A model generated the notes under the pieces. That model saw only the letters and a program-made list of their open reading frames with translations, did not search any database and was not told where the DNA came from. The translations under genes were made by a program, and so were the position numbers. Below are positions 8,678-17,554 of a stretch of 64,000 nucleotides of DNA, piece by piece; the first letter of the stretch is position 1, and every line of letters begins with the position of its first letter. Origin of the DNA: Agromyces cavernae (GTDB lineage Bacteria; Actinomycetota; Actinomycetes; Actinomycetales; Microbacteriaceae); the NCBI RefSeq assembly GCF_021044935.1, contig NZ_JAJNMP010000003.1, positions 434,001 to 498,000 of the forward strand, in the 5' to 3' direction.

Positions 8678-9822
8678 GCGCCGACCGTCCGCGCCGGCGG
8701 CTCCCACACCCCGACGGCCGCTGCTGCGCGGGCGAGGGCTGCGGTCGGGGTCATCCGGATCGCCGTGTCGCGCAACGCCGCCACCGGCCGCCAGCCGACG
8801 TGGGCGATGCGGCCCATCGACCTGGCGCGGCGCGCGATCGACTGGGTGCGCGGCCGGCGCAGCGCGTCATAGGCGGCGAGCGCCGCATCGAGGTCTGCGC
8901 CGTCCCCGACGAGGTTTCCGAGGGTCGCCGCATCTTCGAGCGCCTGCCCGCCGCCCTGCCCGAGGTCGGGCGTCATCGCGTGCGCGGCGTCGCCGACGAG
9001 CACGCATCGACCCCGCACGAAGGTGGGCAGGGGCCGGGCGAGATCGTGGATGTCGTGCCGCAGCACCGACGCCGGATGGGTCGCGTCGAGCAGGGCGGGG
9101 ATCGGGGCGTGCCACTCCTCGAAGCGGCGCCGGACCTCGGCGAACTCGTCATCGAACCGGGTGGCCTCGGGCAGGCTCGCGACCGCGAACCAGTAGACGC
9201 GACCGTCGGGCAGCGGGGCGATGCCGAAGCGTTCGCGGAAGCCCCAGGTCTCGCCCGCGGCATCCGACAGGTCGACCGGATGTCGCGTCACCGCCCGCCA
9301 CGCCGTGTAGCCCGAGTAGCGCACCCCGGGCTCCGCGGTGACCGTCGCTCGATTGCGGCTGCGGATACCGTCGGCGATGACGACGAGGTCGCCCGACAGC
9401 AGTTCGCCGGCATCCTCGCCGCCGGCGCGCGACGCGACCACCGCACCGCATGCACCTTCGACGCGAGCGCCCACGCCGAGGAGCAGCCTCGCTCCCGACG
9501 CGCGCTCGAGCAGGGCCCGTTGCAGGTCGGCGCGGTGCAGCACGCCGAACTCGCGCGACGGATCGCGGGGCAGCTCGGCGAGCACGTCGCCGCCGGGCGT
9601 GCGCTGCAGCGTACGCAGCGCGGGATCGATCGGATGCCGCAGCCTGTCGGCCAACCCGAGCTCGTCGAGCGCACGGAAGCCGTTGGCGAAGATCGAGATC
9701 CCGGCCCCGATCGGCTCGATGGCCTCGGAGCGTTCGATCACCGTGACCTCGTGCCCCTCGCTTCGCAGTGCGCCGGCGGTGGCGAGTCCGCCGATTCCGG
9801 CGCCGATCACGATCGCGTGCAT
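8674..9822 (-). CDS. FAD-dependent monooxygenase (PHBH-like)
   Basis: Flavoprotein hydroxylase-type enzyme (382 aa). It begins with the Rossmann dinucleotide motif GAGIGG and the ribose-binding glutamate VIERSE, contains the DG motif (VVIADGIRSRNRA), and has the GD motif (CVLVGDAAHAMTPDLGQGGGQALEDA), which together define the class A flavin monooxygenases. It is divergent from a TetR regulator across a spacer carrying a clear inverted repeat, and coupled to a small membrane protein. The arrangement suggests inducible oxidation of an aromatic or hydrophobic compound, with the TetR protein as sensor. Confidence 0.88.
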   Translation of the reverse strand: MHAIVIGAGIGGLATAGALRSEGHEVTVIERSEAIEPIGAGISIFANGFRALDELGLADRLRHPIDPALRTLQRTPGGDVLAELPRDPSREFGVLHRADLQRALLERASGARLLLGVGARVEGACGAVVASRAGGEDAGELLSGDLVVIADGIRSRNRATVTAEPGVRYSGYTAWRAVTRHPVDLSDAAGETWGFRERFGIAPLPDGRVYWFAVASLPEATRFDDEFAEVRRRFEEWHAPIPALLDATHPASVLRHDIHDLARPLPTFVRGRCVLVGDAAHAMTPDLGQGGGQALEDAATLGNLVGDGADLDAALAAYDALRRPRTQSIARRARSMGRIAHVGWRPVAALRDTAIRMTPTAALARAAAAVGVWEPPARTVGA

Positions 9823-9845
9823 GGGTTCCTCCTACTTCGGCCGCT

Positions 9846-9878
9846 AGATACGCTCCCGTATCTTACAATGAAGATACG
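9846..9878. promoter_or_regulatory. Putative TetR operator
   Basis: Perfect inverted repeat AGATACG (9846-9852), ctcc, CGTATCT (9857-9863), followed by a third half-site AGATACG at 9872-9878. It sits between the divergent FAD monooxygenase and TetR genes, the normal location of a TetR-family autoregulatory operator. Confidence 0.7.
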
Positions 9879-9908
9879 CCTCCAGACACCCGGCCCGCAA
9901 CCCTCTTC

Positions 9909-9914
9909 TAGAAT
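9909..9914 (+). promoter_or_regulatory. -10 box of near-leaderless tetR promoter
   Basis: TAGAAT ends 6 nt before the ATG of the TetR gene, so transcription would start at or next to the start codon. There is no Shine-Dalgarno sequence in the gap. No convincing -35 was found. Confidence 0.5.
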
Positions 9915-9920
9915 TGCGCG

Positions 9921-10517
9921 ATGAGCCGCAACGAGCCCGTGACCGGCCGAGCGACCCGCCGCTCGGGCGCCGCGGTCGAGGCCGCCGCCCACGCGGCCGC
10001 GATCGAACTGCTCATCGAGGGCGGCCCGACCGCGGTCACGATGGAGGCCGTCGCCGATCGCATCGGAACCTCCAAGCCGGTGCTGTACCGGCGCTGGGCC
10101 GACAGCGGCGCGCTCGTGCGGTCGGCGCTGCTCACGGGCGCCCAGTCACTCATCACCGCGCCCGACACGGGATCGCTGCGCGACGACATCCGTGCCGTGC
10201 TCACGCAGTGGGCGGCATCGTTCGACACGCCCGCCGCCCGCCTCTATCCCGTGATCGTCGGCGTGATGGCGCACGACGCGGAGTTCGCCCGCGAGTTCCG
10301 CGGCGGGGTCATCGCGTGGCGTCGCGACGCGATGCGCGAGATCTACCGGCGCGCCGCCGCCAGAGGTGAGATCGACGCGAATCTCGAGGTCGACCTCGTG
10401 AGCGAACTCGGCCAGGCCGTGCTCTGGCATCGGCTCCTGATCACGGGCGACCCGGTCGACGAGGCGTTCATCGACCGCGTGCTCGACGACGTCGTCATGC
10501 CGCTCTCGACGCGGTGA
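9921..10517 (+). CDS. TetR/AcrR family transcriptional regulator
   Basis: Repressor-type regulator (198 aa). The N-terminal HTH (AAIELLIEGGPTAVTMEAVADRIGTSKPVLYRRWADSGALV) matches the TetR DNA-binding domain, and the rest is a helical ligand-binding domain of the TetR_C type (VLTQWAASFDTPAARLYPVIVGVMAHDAEF). It is divergent from the FAD monooxygenase, with an AGATACG/CGTATCT palindrome between them, so it most likely represses both itself and the oxygenase/membrane protein pair. Confidence 0.9.
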   Translation: MSRNEPVTGRATRRSGAAVEAAAHAAAIELLIEGGPTAVTMEAVADRIGTSKPVLYRRWADSGALVRSALLTGAQSLITAPDTGSLRDDIRAVLTQWAASFDTPAARLYPVIVGVMAHDAEFAREFRGGVIAWRRDAMREIYRRAAARGEIDANLEVDLVSELGQAVLWHRLLITGDPVDEAFIDRVLDDVVMPLSTR

Positions 10518-10604
10518 CCGCGAACCGCCCGACACCGCGCCCGCCGCGATGCGAATAGGTGCCTCTTCTTCTACGACGAAACCCGTCGAACGTCGCAACT
10601 TCCT

Positions 10605-10644
10605 GCGGCAAATGCCGCCACGCACAGAACTTGCCCGATAGTTC
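10605..10644. promoter_or_regulatory. Palindromes upstream of ramB-like gene
   Basis: GCGGCA-aa-TGCCGC (10605-10618) and GAACT-N8-AGTTC (10627-10644) lie 40-80 bp before the start of the RamB-like regulator. RamB is known to autoregulate in corynebacteria through AT-rich TTTGC-containing sites; the nearby GTTTGCG is a weak partial match. I regard these as candidate operators only. The rest of 10518-10682 shows nothing else. Confidence 0.35.
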
Positions 10645-10682
10645 CGTTTGCGACATCCGCCCGCTCATGTGACCATCGAAAG

Positions 10683-12173
10683 ATGATCACCGCGGATCGA
10701 AGCGCCCTGCTCACCCCCGTCGAACCGGCCGAACCGGTCGATGAGGTCGACGCGCTCACGCTCGGCCGCCGCATCCGCGAGCGCCGTACCGCCCGCGGCA
10801 TGACCCTCGGCGAGCTCGCCGCGGCCATCGACCGGGCGCCGTCGCAGGTGAGCGCGATCGAGAACGGCAAGCGCGAGCCGCGCCTCTCGATGCTGCGCAC
10901 GATCGCGCTGGCGCTCGGCACCACGGTCGACGAGCTACTGCGTGCCGACGCGCCGAGTGAGCGCGCCGCCCTCGAGATCGCCGTCGAGCGCGCCCAGCGC
11001 GGGCCGGTGTTCGCGGCGCTCGGGCTGCCGGCGTTCCGCGTCGCGAAGACCATGAGCGACCAGACCCTGCAGACGATCCTCGCGTTGCACCACGAGATCG
11101 ACCGCTTGCACCGCGAACGTGCCGCGACACCCGAAGAGGCGCGTCGGGCGAACGCCGAACTGCGCGCCGAGATGCGCGCCCGCGACAACTTCTACCCCGA
11201 GCTCGAGGCGAAAGCCGCCGAGCTGCTCGAGGCGGTCGGGCACACCGGTGGGCCGGTGTCGCACCAGCTCGTCGCCGACATGGCGAGCCACCTCGGCTAC
11301 TCGCTGCACTACGTCGGCGACCTGCCGCACTCGACCCGGTCGGTGACCGACAAGCGCAACGGCCGCATCTACCTGCCGACTCAGCAGTCGCCGTCGCGCG
11401 ACTCGCGCTCTCCCATCCTGCAGGCGCTCGCCAGCCATCTGCTCGACCACGACGAGCCGGCGAGCTACGCTGACTTCCTGCGCCAGCGCATCGAGACGAA
11501 CTACCTGACCGCGGCGATCCTGTTGCCCGAGCAGGCCGCCGTGCGGTTCCTCAGCGAGGCCAAGAACCTGCGTCGCATCTCGATGGAGGAGTTGCGCGAC
11601 GCGTTCGCCGTGTCGTACGAGACCGCCGCGCACCGGTTCACGAACCTCGCGACCGCGCGCCTCGACATCCCGGTGCACTTCATGAAGGTGCACGAGTCGG
11701 GCACGATCATCAAGGCCTACGAGAACGACCGGGTGCGCTTCCCGTCCGACGCACTCGGGGCGGTCGAGGGCACGACGGTCTGCCGCAACTGGACGGCGCG
11801 CACCGTGTTCGACATCGAAGACCGGTTCAGCCCCTGGTACCAGTACACCGACACCCCGTCGGGCACGTTCTGGTGCACGTCGCGCATCGAGAAGGCGAAA
11901 GAGGGCGAGTACTCGGTGTCGGTGGGCGTGCCGTTCGAGCACGTGAAGTGGTTCCGCGGGCGCGAGACACCGCATCGTGCGGTTTCGCGTTGTCCCGACG
12001 AGTCCTGCTGCCGACAGGCGCCGGGCGCACTTGCCGAGAAGTGGGCGGATGCCTCGTGGCCGGCCGCCCGCACGCCCACGAGCCTGCTCGCCGCCCTGCC
12101 GACGGGCACGTTCCCGGGTGTCGACCAGACCGAGGTGTACCAGTTCCTGGAGGCGCACGCGCCGCGCACCTGA
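10683..12173 (+). CDS. ramB: RamB/ScfR-type short-chain acyl-CoA responsive regulator
   Basis: Transcriptional regulator of 496 aa with the RamB architecture. An XRE-type HTH (LGRRIRERRTARGMTLGELAAAIDRAPSQVSAIENGKREPRLSML) is followed by an IrrE/M78-like domain (residues about 200-340, with NYLTAAILLPEQAAVRFL) and a C-terminal DUF2083 region containing the cysteine cluster CPDESCCRQ. In corynebacteria and mycobacteria RamB controls glyoxylate-cycle and acetate genes; ScfR relatives respond to propionyl-CoA or other short acyl-CoAs. No glyoxylate gene is adjacent here, so its regulon lies elsewhere. Monocistronic, with palindromes upstream. Confidence 0.85.
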   Translation: MITADRSALLTPVEPAEPVDEVDALTLGRRIRERRTARGMTLGELAAAIDRAPSQVSAIENGKREPRLSMLRTIALALGTTVDELLRADAPSERAALEIAVERAQRGPVFAALGLPAFRVAKTMSDQTLQTILALHHEIDRLHRERAATPEEARRANAELRAEMRARDNFYPELEAKAAELLEAVGHTGGPVSHQLVADMASHLGYSLHYVGDLPHSTRSVTDKRNGRIYLPTQQSPSRDSRSPILQALASHLLDHDEPASYADFLRQRIETNYLTAAILLPEQAAVRFLSEAKNLRRISMEELRDAFAVSYETAAHRFTNLATARLDIPVHFMKVHESGTIIKAYENDRVRFPSDALGAVEGTTVCRNWTARTVFDIEDRFSPWYQYTDTPSGTFWCTSRIEKAKEGEYSVSVGVPFEHVKWFRGRETPHRAVSRCPDESCCRQAPGALAEKWADASWPAARTPTSLLAALPTGTFPGVDQTEVYQFLEAHAPRT

Positions 12174-12253
12174 CCCGCGGGAGCGGGCGCCGCCTCCCGA
12201 ACTGGGGTATGGCAAGCGACCCGCCCGCCGGTGCCGTCGCAGAGCCCCGGTGG

Positions 12254-12259
12254 TAAAAT
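12254..12259 (+). promoter_or_regulatory. -10 box upstream of metallophosphoesterase gene
   Basis: TAAAAT lies 41 nt before the ATG and is the centre of a small palindrome GTGG-taaaat-CCAC (12250-12263). No good -35 is visible. A strong Shine-Dalgarno (GGAGGTG, 12288-12294) follows, supporting the ATG at 12301. Confidence 0.4.
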
Positions 12260-12300
12260 CCACGCCATCCAGCGTCGAATCTCCCTGTGGAGGTGTCTCG

Positions 12301-14940
12301 ATGCACACCCGATGGATGGCACGCATCGGCACGGCCGCGCTCGCGGTCGCCGTCGGGGTGTGCGCCGCCTTCGTCCCTGCCCCGGCATCCGCGGGCGGCG
12401 TCGCTCCGGCGGCACCGGTGCTGGTCTCGTCGACCTCAGGCTCGATCGCCTCATCGAGCGCGTCAGCGGCCGTCGCGTCGGTGGCAGTGCAGGCGGGCGA
12501 TCCCTTCACCTTCGCGGTGCTGCCCGACACCCAGAACTACGTCATCACGCCGACGAACAGCCACATCATGGCCGCGCAGGCGCAGTGGTTCGTCACCCAG
12601 CGCGACGCCCTCGACCTCGCGTTCGTCGCCGGCGTGGGCGACGTCGTCGACAACTACACCTCGGCCGCGCAGTGGACCCGGGCATCGGACAACCTGGCGA
12701 TCATGGATTCCGGCGGCGTGCCGAACTCGGTGCTCCCGGGAAACCACGACTTCAACCTCACGACCGGTGACTTCACGATGTACAACCAGTACCTCCCGGT
12801 GAGCCGCTACCGCGACGCCACCTGGAACTCGCCCGCGGCCTCCTATGGCGGTTACTACGGGCAGAACCAGTTCGGCCCCGACGCCGCCGACCGGCAGAAC
12901 ATGGACAACTACGCCCTGTTCACGGCGGGCGGCATGGACTTCCTCCTCATCAACCTCGAACTCAACCCGCCCGACGACGTGCTGGCGTGGGCGCAGCGCG
13001 TGCTCACCGCCCACCCGAACCGGCGGGCGATCGTCGCCACGCACGCCTACGTCAACATCACCGGCGCGTTCAGCGCCCAGGTGCAGCGCACCGACGTGCC
13101 CGGCAACAGCGGGGCCGCCATCTGGCAGGAGCTCGTCCAGCCCAACTGCAACGTGTTCCTCGTCATCAACGGGCACTTCACGGACGGGCTCGACGGCGAA
13201 GCCAACCGCACCGACCTCAACGCCTGCGGCCGCCCGGTGCACGCCGCGCTCTCCGACTATCAGGGGAGGCCGAACGGCGGCGACGGGTGGCTGCGCTACT
13301 ACACGTTCACCCCGGCGACCAACGAGATCCGCGCCACGACGTACTCGCCGACGCTCGACCAGTTCGAGACCGACGCGGACAGCTCGTTCGTGATGTCGTA
13401 CGAGATGGCGGCGCCGCCGCCGGTGGGGGTCCTCGCGCAGGACGCGTTCTCGCGCACGGTCGCGTCGGGCTGGGGCACCGCCGACACCGGCGGAATCTGG
13501 ACGGTGAACTCGACCACGAAACTCTCGGTCGCCTCCGGCGCCGGCCGAGTCGCAGCGAACGCCGGCTCCACCCTGAACGCGACCCTCGGCCAAGTCTCGA
13601 CGTCCGCGATCGACGCCCAGGTCAGCGTCGCGGTCGACAAGCTGCCCAACCAGGTCATGTACACCACCCTCGCCGCCCGCGTGGTCGGCACCTCGCTCTA
13701 CGGCGCCCGCCTGCGCATCAACCCCAACGCGACCGCGCAACTCCAACTCATGCGCGACGGCACCGCCCTGACCAGCACCACCCTGCCCGGCATCACCGTC
13801 ACCGCCGGCACCCCCATCCGCATCCGCGTCCAGATCGAGGGCACCAACCCGACCACCCTCCGCGCCCGCGCCTGGCCCGCCGGCAGCACCGAACCCACCA
13901 CCTGGCACACCACCACCACCGACAACACCCCCGCCCTCCAAGCCACCGGAAGCCTCCGACTCAGCACCTACCTCAGCAGCTCCGCCACCAACGGCCCCAT
14001 CACCACCACCTACGACGACCTCACCGCGACCGCCATCGGCGCACCACCGCCACCGCCACCGAACACGCCCCCGACGGCGGCGTTCACGTGGGCGGCCGAC
14101 GGGCTGACGGTCGACGCCGACTCGACCACGTCGTCGGACCCCGACGGCACCATCGTGTCTCGGTCGTGGGACTTCGCGGGCGTGTCCGGCGGCACGGGGA
14201 TCCTCGCGTCGCACACGTTCCCGGCCGCGGGCACGTACCCCGTCTCCCTCACGGTGACCGACGACGACGGGGCATCCCACACGGCGACGCAGTCGGTGAC
14301 GGTTTCGGCGCCGCCTCCGGTGGGGGTCCTCGCGCAGGACGCGTTCTCGCGCACGGTCGCGTCGGGCTGGGGCACCGCCGACACCGGCGGAATCTGGACG
14401 GTGAACTCGACCACGAAACTCTCGGTCGCCTCCGGCGCCGGCCGAGTCGCGGCGAACGCCGGCTCCACCCTGAACGCGACCCTCGGCCAAGTCTCGACGT
14501 CCGCGATCGACGCCCAGGTCAGCGTCGCGGTCGACAAGCTGCCCAACCAGGTCATGTACACCACCCTCGCCGCCCGCGTGGTCGGCACCTCGCTCTACGG
14601 CGCCCGCCTGCGCATCAACCCCAACGCGACCGCGCAACTCCAACTCATGCGCGACGGCACCGCCCTGACCAGCACCACCCTGCCCGGCATCACCGTCACC
14701 GCCGGCACCCCCGTCCGCATCCGCGTCCAGATCGAGGGCACCAACCCGACCACCCTCCGCGCCCGCGCCTGGCCCGCCGGCAGCACCGAACCCACCACCT
14801 GGCACACCACCACCACCGACAACACCCCCGCCCTCCAAGCCACCGGAAGCCTCCGACTCAGCACCTACCTCAGCAGCTCCGCCACCAACGGCCCCATCAC
14901 CACCACCTACGACGACCTCACCGCGACGTCACTCCAGTGA
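12301..14940 (+). CDS. Secreted metallophosphoesterase with duplicated jelly-roll-like domain and PKD domain
   Basis: Exported protein of 879 aa. The Sec signal peptide ends near residue 31 (PAPASAG). A calcineurin-like metallophosphoesterase domain spans about 68-365, with LPDTQNY, GVGDVVD (Asp114), LPGNHD (147-150), ATHAY and NGHFTDG as metal-site motifs; the first motif has Gln where many relatives have His. Then come a domain at about 375-577, a PKD domain at about 585-665 (PPTAAFTWAADGLTVDADS), and a second copy at about 673-876. The two copies differ by one residue (Ile/Val) and look like carbohydrate-binding or LamG-type beta domains. Probably cell-surface phosphate ester or nucleotide hydrolysis. 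Confidence 0.85.
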   Translation: MHTRWMARIGTAALAVAVGVCAAFVPAPASAGGVAPAAPVLVSSTSGSIASSSASAAVASVAVQAGDPFTFAVLPDTQNYVITPTNSHIMAAQAQWFVTQRDALDLAFVAGVGDVVDNYTSAAQWTRASDNLAIMDSGGVPNSVLPGNHDFNLTTGDFTMYNQYLPVSRYRDATWNSPAASYGGYYGQNQFGPDAADRQNMDNYALFTAGGMDFLLINLELNPPDDVLAWAQRVLTAHPNRRAIVATHAYVNITGAFSAQVQRTDVPGNSGAAIWQELVQPNCNVFLVINGHFTDGLDGEANRTDLNACGRPVHAALSDYQGRPNGGDGWLRYYTFTPATNEIRATTYSPTLDQFETDADSSFVMSYEMAAPPPVGVLAQDAFSRTVASGWGTADTGGIWTVNSTTKLSVASGAGRVAANAGSTLNATLGQVSTSAIDAQVSVAVDKLPNQVMYTTLAARVVGTSLYGARLRINPNATAQLQLMRDGTALTSTTLPGITVTAGTPIRIRVQIEGTNPTTLRARAWPAGSTEPTTWHTTTTDNTPALQATGSLRLSTYLSSSATNGPITTTYDDLTATAIGAPPPPPPNTPPTAAFTWAADGLTVDADSTTSSDPDGTIVSRSWDFAGVSGGTGILASHTFPAAGTYPVSLTVTDDDGASHTATQSVTVSAPPPVGVLAQDAFSRTVASGWGTADTGGIWTVNSTTKLSVASGAGRVAANAGSTLNATLGQVSTSAIDAQVSVAVDKLPNQVMYTTLAARVVGTSLYGARLRINPNATAQLQLMRDGTALTSTTLPGITVTAGTPVRIRVQIEGTNPTTLRARAWPAGSTEPTTWHTTTTDNTPALQATGSLRLSTYLSSSATNGPITTTYDDLTATSLQ
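13422..14030 (+). repeat. 609-bp intragenic direct repeat, copy A
   Basis: Encodes the first copy of the C-terminal beta-rich domain of the metallophosphoesterase. By eye it differs from copy B at two nucleotides only, so even synonymous positions are conserved. That points to very recent duplication or ongoing gene conversion. Confidence 0.95.
14319..14927 (+). repeat. 609-bp intragenic direct repeat, copy B
   Basis: Second copy, offset exactly 897 bp from copy A (299 codons, in frame), separated from it by the PKD domain. It ends 13 bp before the end of the gene. Confidence 0.95.
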
Positions 14941-14976
14941 TGCCTGCCGATGCGCTGGCGACAGCCGGCGGTGTGA

Positions 14977-17334
14977 TCACCCTGCCGACTGAGGCATGGC
15001 ATACGCGATGTGCACGTCGTCGATCTCGCCGTCGAACGCGAACGGCATCCTGTCGGCGTACTGCCGCGAGACGGCGCCCCCGTAGGCGCGGCCGATGTCG
15101 AGGCAGTCGTTCGCGGTGAACAGCAGCGGTGCGCTGATCGGCACCGTGCCCGATCCCACTTCCGCACCGTCAACCGAGAGCACGACCTCGAGCGGCCCGC
15201 CGGGCCTCGGCGCGACGTAGCTCGTGGCGATCTCGATCGTCGCCTCACCGGCGGGCAGCGGCGCGGACGACGTGATCGTCGTGCGCTGGATGAGGAAGAG
15301 GTTGTACTCGTAGGTCAGCACCCCGTCGACGAGGAACAGCGTGAGCCCGCCGCCGACGCCGCCCAGCTTGTAGAGCACGCCGTTGGCGCGCTCGGGCAGA
15401 CGCACCTTCATGGTGACGGTGTTCGGCTTGTTGCCGAGTGCGGGGGCGCAGAACTCCGGAATGCGTACGGTGTCGCCGCTCAGCCGCCACTCGGTGTACG
15501 GCGGGCCCAGTCGGAACTCGGGGTGGTAGACCGGGATCCAGAGACCGCCGCCGATCGGCAGCACCTCGTTCCTGGCGGCTTCGATGGCGAACACCTCCTT
15601 GAGCTCGGCGAGCTTCTCGGGGTGCTGCGCCGCGAGGTCGTTCGCCTGCGTCCAGTCCTCGTCGAGGTGGTACAACTCCCACCGGTCCTGATCCGGCGTC
15701 CAGGTCGCGATCCCGGCAGGCAGGCCGGGCACCCAGGGAAGCCGCGGCCCCATCGCCGACGCCATCCACCCGTCGGAGTAGATCGAGCGACTGGCCATGA
15801 TCTCGAAGTACTGCGTGCGACGCCGCCCGTCGGCTGCGGGGTCGTCGATCGAGTACCCGAGGCTGATGCCGTCGATGGGGTCTTGCGGGATGCCGTTGAC
15901 CATCTCGGGGTGCGAGATGCCGATGATCTCGTAGATGGTCGGAACCACATCGATGACGTGATGGAACTGCGTACGCGGAACGGGGTCGTGCGAGATCCGC
16001 CCCGGCCACTGCACGAACATCGGGTTCCTCGTGCCGCCGAGGTGCGAGGCGAGGAGCTTCATCCCCTGGTAGGGCGCCGATCCGGCCCACGCCCAGCCGG
16101 CGTGGTACATGTTGTCGGTCGTCGGCGTGCCGAGCGCGTCGAGGCCGCCGAGCTCCTCGAGCGCCGCGATGTGCTGCTCGACGGTCGACGGAATCCCGTT
16201 CTGGGCGAGCAGTTCGCTGATCGTGCCGTTCTGCCCTTCGCCCGATGAGCCGTTGTCGCCCCAGATGTAGATGACGATCGTGTTGTCGCCGTAACCGAGC
16301 CGCTCGAGCTCGTCGACGACGCGCCCCGCCTCCACGTCGGCGTGTTCGCCGAACCCGGCGCAGACCTCCATGAGTCGCCGCTGGAACGGCTTCTGGTCGT
16401 CGGGGATGTCGTCCCATCCGGCGAGCGTCTCGTGCCGCGGGGTGAGGTCGGCATCCTGCGGGATCCAGCCCGCGGCCTTGGCCCCCTCGTGGGCCCGCTC
16501 GCGGTACGCGTCCCAGCCGTCGTCGAACTTGCCCGCGTACTTGTCGGCCCACTCCCTCGGCACGTGGTGCGGTCCGTGGATCGCCCCGGGCGCCCAGTAC
16601 ATGAAGAACGGCTGGTCGGGCGCATTCGCCCGGTGCTCGCGCAGCCACTTCATCGCGTCGTCGGCGATGTCCTCGCTGAGGTGGTAGCCCTCTTCGGGAG
16701 TCTTCGGCGGCAGCACCGACGTCGTGTTGCGCACGAGGTTCGGCTCGTACTGCGAGGCTTCGCCCGCCAGGAAGCCGTAGAAGTACTCGAACCCGTATCC
16801 CGTCGGCCAGCGATCGTACGGCCCTGCCGAGGTCGTCTCCTCGGCCGGGGTGTTGTGCCACTTGCCCCACGCCCCGGTGGCGTACCCGTACTGGCGCAGC
16901 ACCTCGGCGATGGTCGCACTGCTCTTCGGGATGTGGCCGGAGTACCCGTCCCAGTCGTTGGCGAGCTCCGCGATCTGCCCGCTTCCCACGCGGTGGTGGT
17001 TGCGGCCGGTGAGCAGCGACGCTCGGGTCGGCGAGCACATCGCGGTCGTGTGGAAGCGGTTGTAGCCGACACCGTTCGACCGCACCCGCTCCATCGTCGG
17101 GGTCTCGACCAGGCCGCCGAGCGGCTTCGGCAGGGCGGGTCCGGCGTCGTCGATGAGGATGATGAGCACGTTCGGCGCGTCGGCCGGCAGGTGCGATTCC
17201 GGGGGCTTCGGCGAGTACGTCGACTCCTGCAGGGTGCGGCCCGCGACGCTGCCGGATGCGCGCGGCGGGAAGGGCAGCGTTCGATTCGGCGCGAGCGGTG
17301 CTCCGATCACCGACGGTCGTCGTGCTTCAGTCAT
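14977..17334 (-). CDS. Arylsulfatase (type I, formylglycine-dependent)
   Basis: Sulfatase of 785 aa hydrolysing sulfate esters. The catalytic motif CSPTRASLLTGR carries Cys100, the residue converted to formylglycine. Metal ligands are visible in LIILIDDAG (Asp62/63) and WGDNGSSG. The long C-terminal part (about 600-785) includes a beta-rich lectin-like segment ending FDGEIDDVHIAYAMP, as in large PdsA/AtsA-type arylsulfatases. No signal peptide is evident, so a cytoplasmic location or another export route is possible. No formylglycine-generating enzyme gene is visible in this window. A GGGGGAA purine stretch supports the ATG at 17334. Confidence 0.9.
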   Translation of the reverse strand: MTEARRPSVIGAPLAPNRTLPFPPRASGSVAGRTLQESTYSPKPPESHLPADAPNVLIILIDDAGPALPKPLGGLVETPTMERVRSNGVGYNRFHTTAMCSPTRASLLTGRNHHRVGSGQIAELANDWDGYSGHIPKSSATIAEVLRQYGYATGAWGKWHNTPAEETTSAGPYDRWPTGYGFEYFYGFLAGEASQYEPNLVRNTTSVLPPKTPEEGYHLSEDIADDAMKWLREHRANAPDQPFFMYWAPGAIHGPHHVPREWADKYAGKFDDGWDAYRERAHEGAKAAGWIPQDADLTPRHETLAGWDDIPDDQKPFQRRLMEVCAGFGEHADVEAGRVVDELERLGYGDNTIVIYIWGDNGSSGEGQNGTISELLAQNGIPSTVEQHIAALEELGGLDALGTPTTDNMYHAGWAWAGSAPYQGMKLLASHLGGTRNPMFVQWPGRISHDPVPRTQFHHVIDVVPTIYEIIGISHPEMVNGIPQDPIDGISLGYSIDDPAADGRRRTQYFEIMASRSIYSDGWMASAMGPRLPWVPGLPAGIATWTPDQDRWELYHLDEDWTQANDLAAQHPEKLAELKEVFAIEAARNEVLPIGGGLWIPVYHPEFRLGPPYTEWRLSGDTVRIPEFCAPALGNKPNTVTMKVRLPERANGVLYKLGGVGGGLTLFLVDGVLTYEYNLFLIQRTTITSSAPLPAGEATIEIATSYVAPRPGGPLEVVLSVDGAEVGSGTVPISAPLLFTANDCLDIGRAYGGAVSRQYADRMPFAFDGEIDDVHIAYAMPQSAG

Positions 17335-17554
17335 GGACTCGTTCCCCCTCAGATGGCAGTTCTCACAGGGTCGTCGCTGCTTGCGCGGGATGCATCACCC
17401 AGATCAGGTGAACCGGCCGCGACGCGTCGCGAACGCAGCGTCGCGACATCCGTGCGCTCTGTACGACGGCGAGCGGATGTCGGGACACGGCGCGCTGGCG
17501 CGGGGCAGGTGCCGCGCGGGAGGATGGGAACACAGACCGCATCGGAGTGATCTC
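17335..17554. other. Divergent intergenic region, sulfatase/FAD oxidase
   Basis: 220 bp between the divergent arylsulfatase and FAD oxidoreductase genes. It should hold both promoters, but I found no convincing -10/-35 pair, palindrome or small ORF. The Shine-Dalgarno GGAGTGA of the plus-strand gene lies at its right edge. Confidence 0.5.

Noticed and set aside
12463..14838. Minus-strand open frame of 791 codons under the phosphoesterase
   Set aside because: Very rich in Gly/Val/Asp/Arg and merely mirrors the internal 609-bp repeat; no signal peptide, motif or ribosome site.
13422..14927. Insertion sequence or composite element
   Set aside because: The two copies are coding, in frame and domain-sized, with no transposase between them; only a PKD domain.
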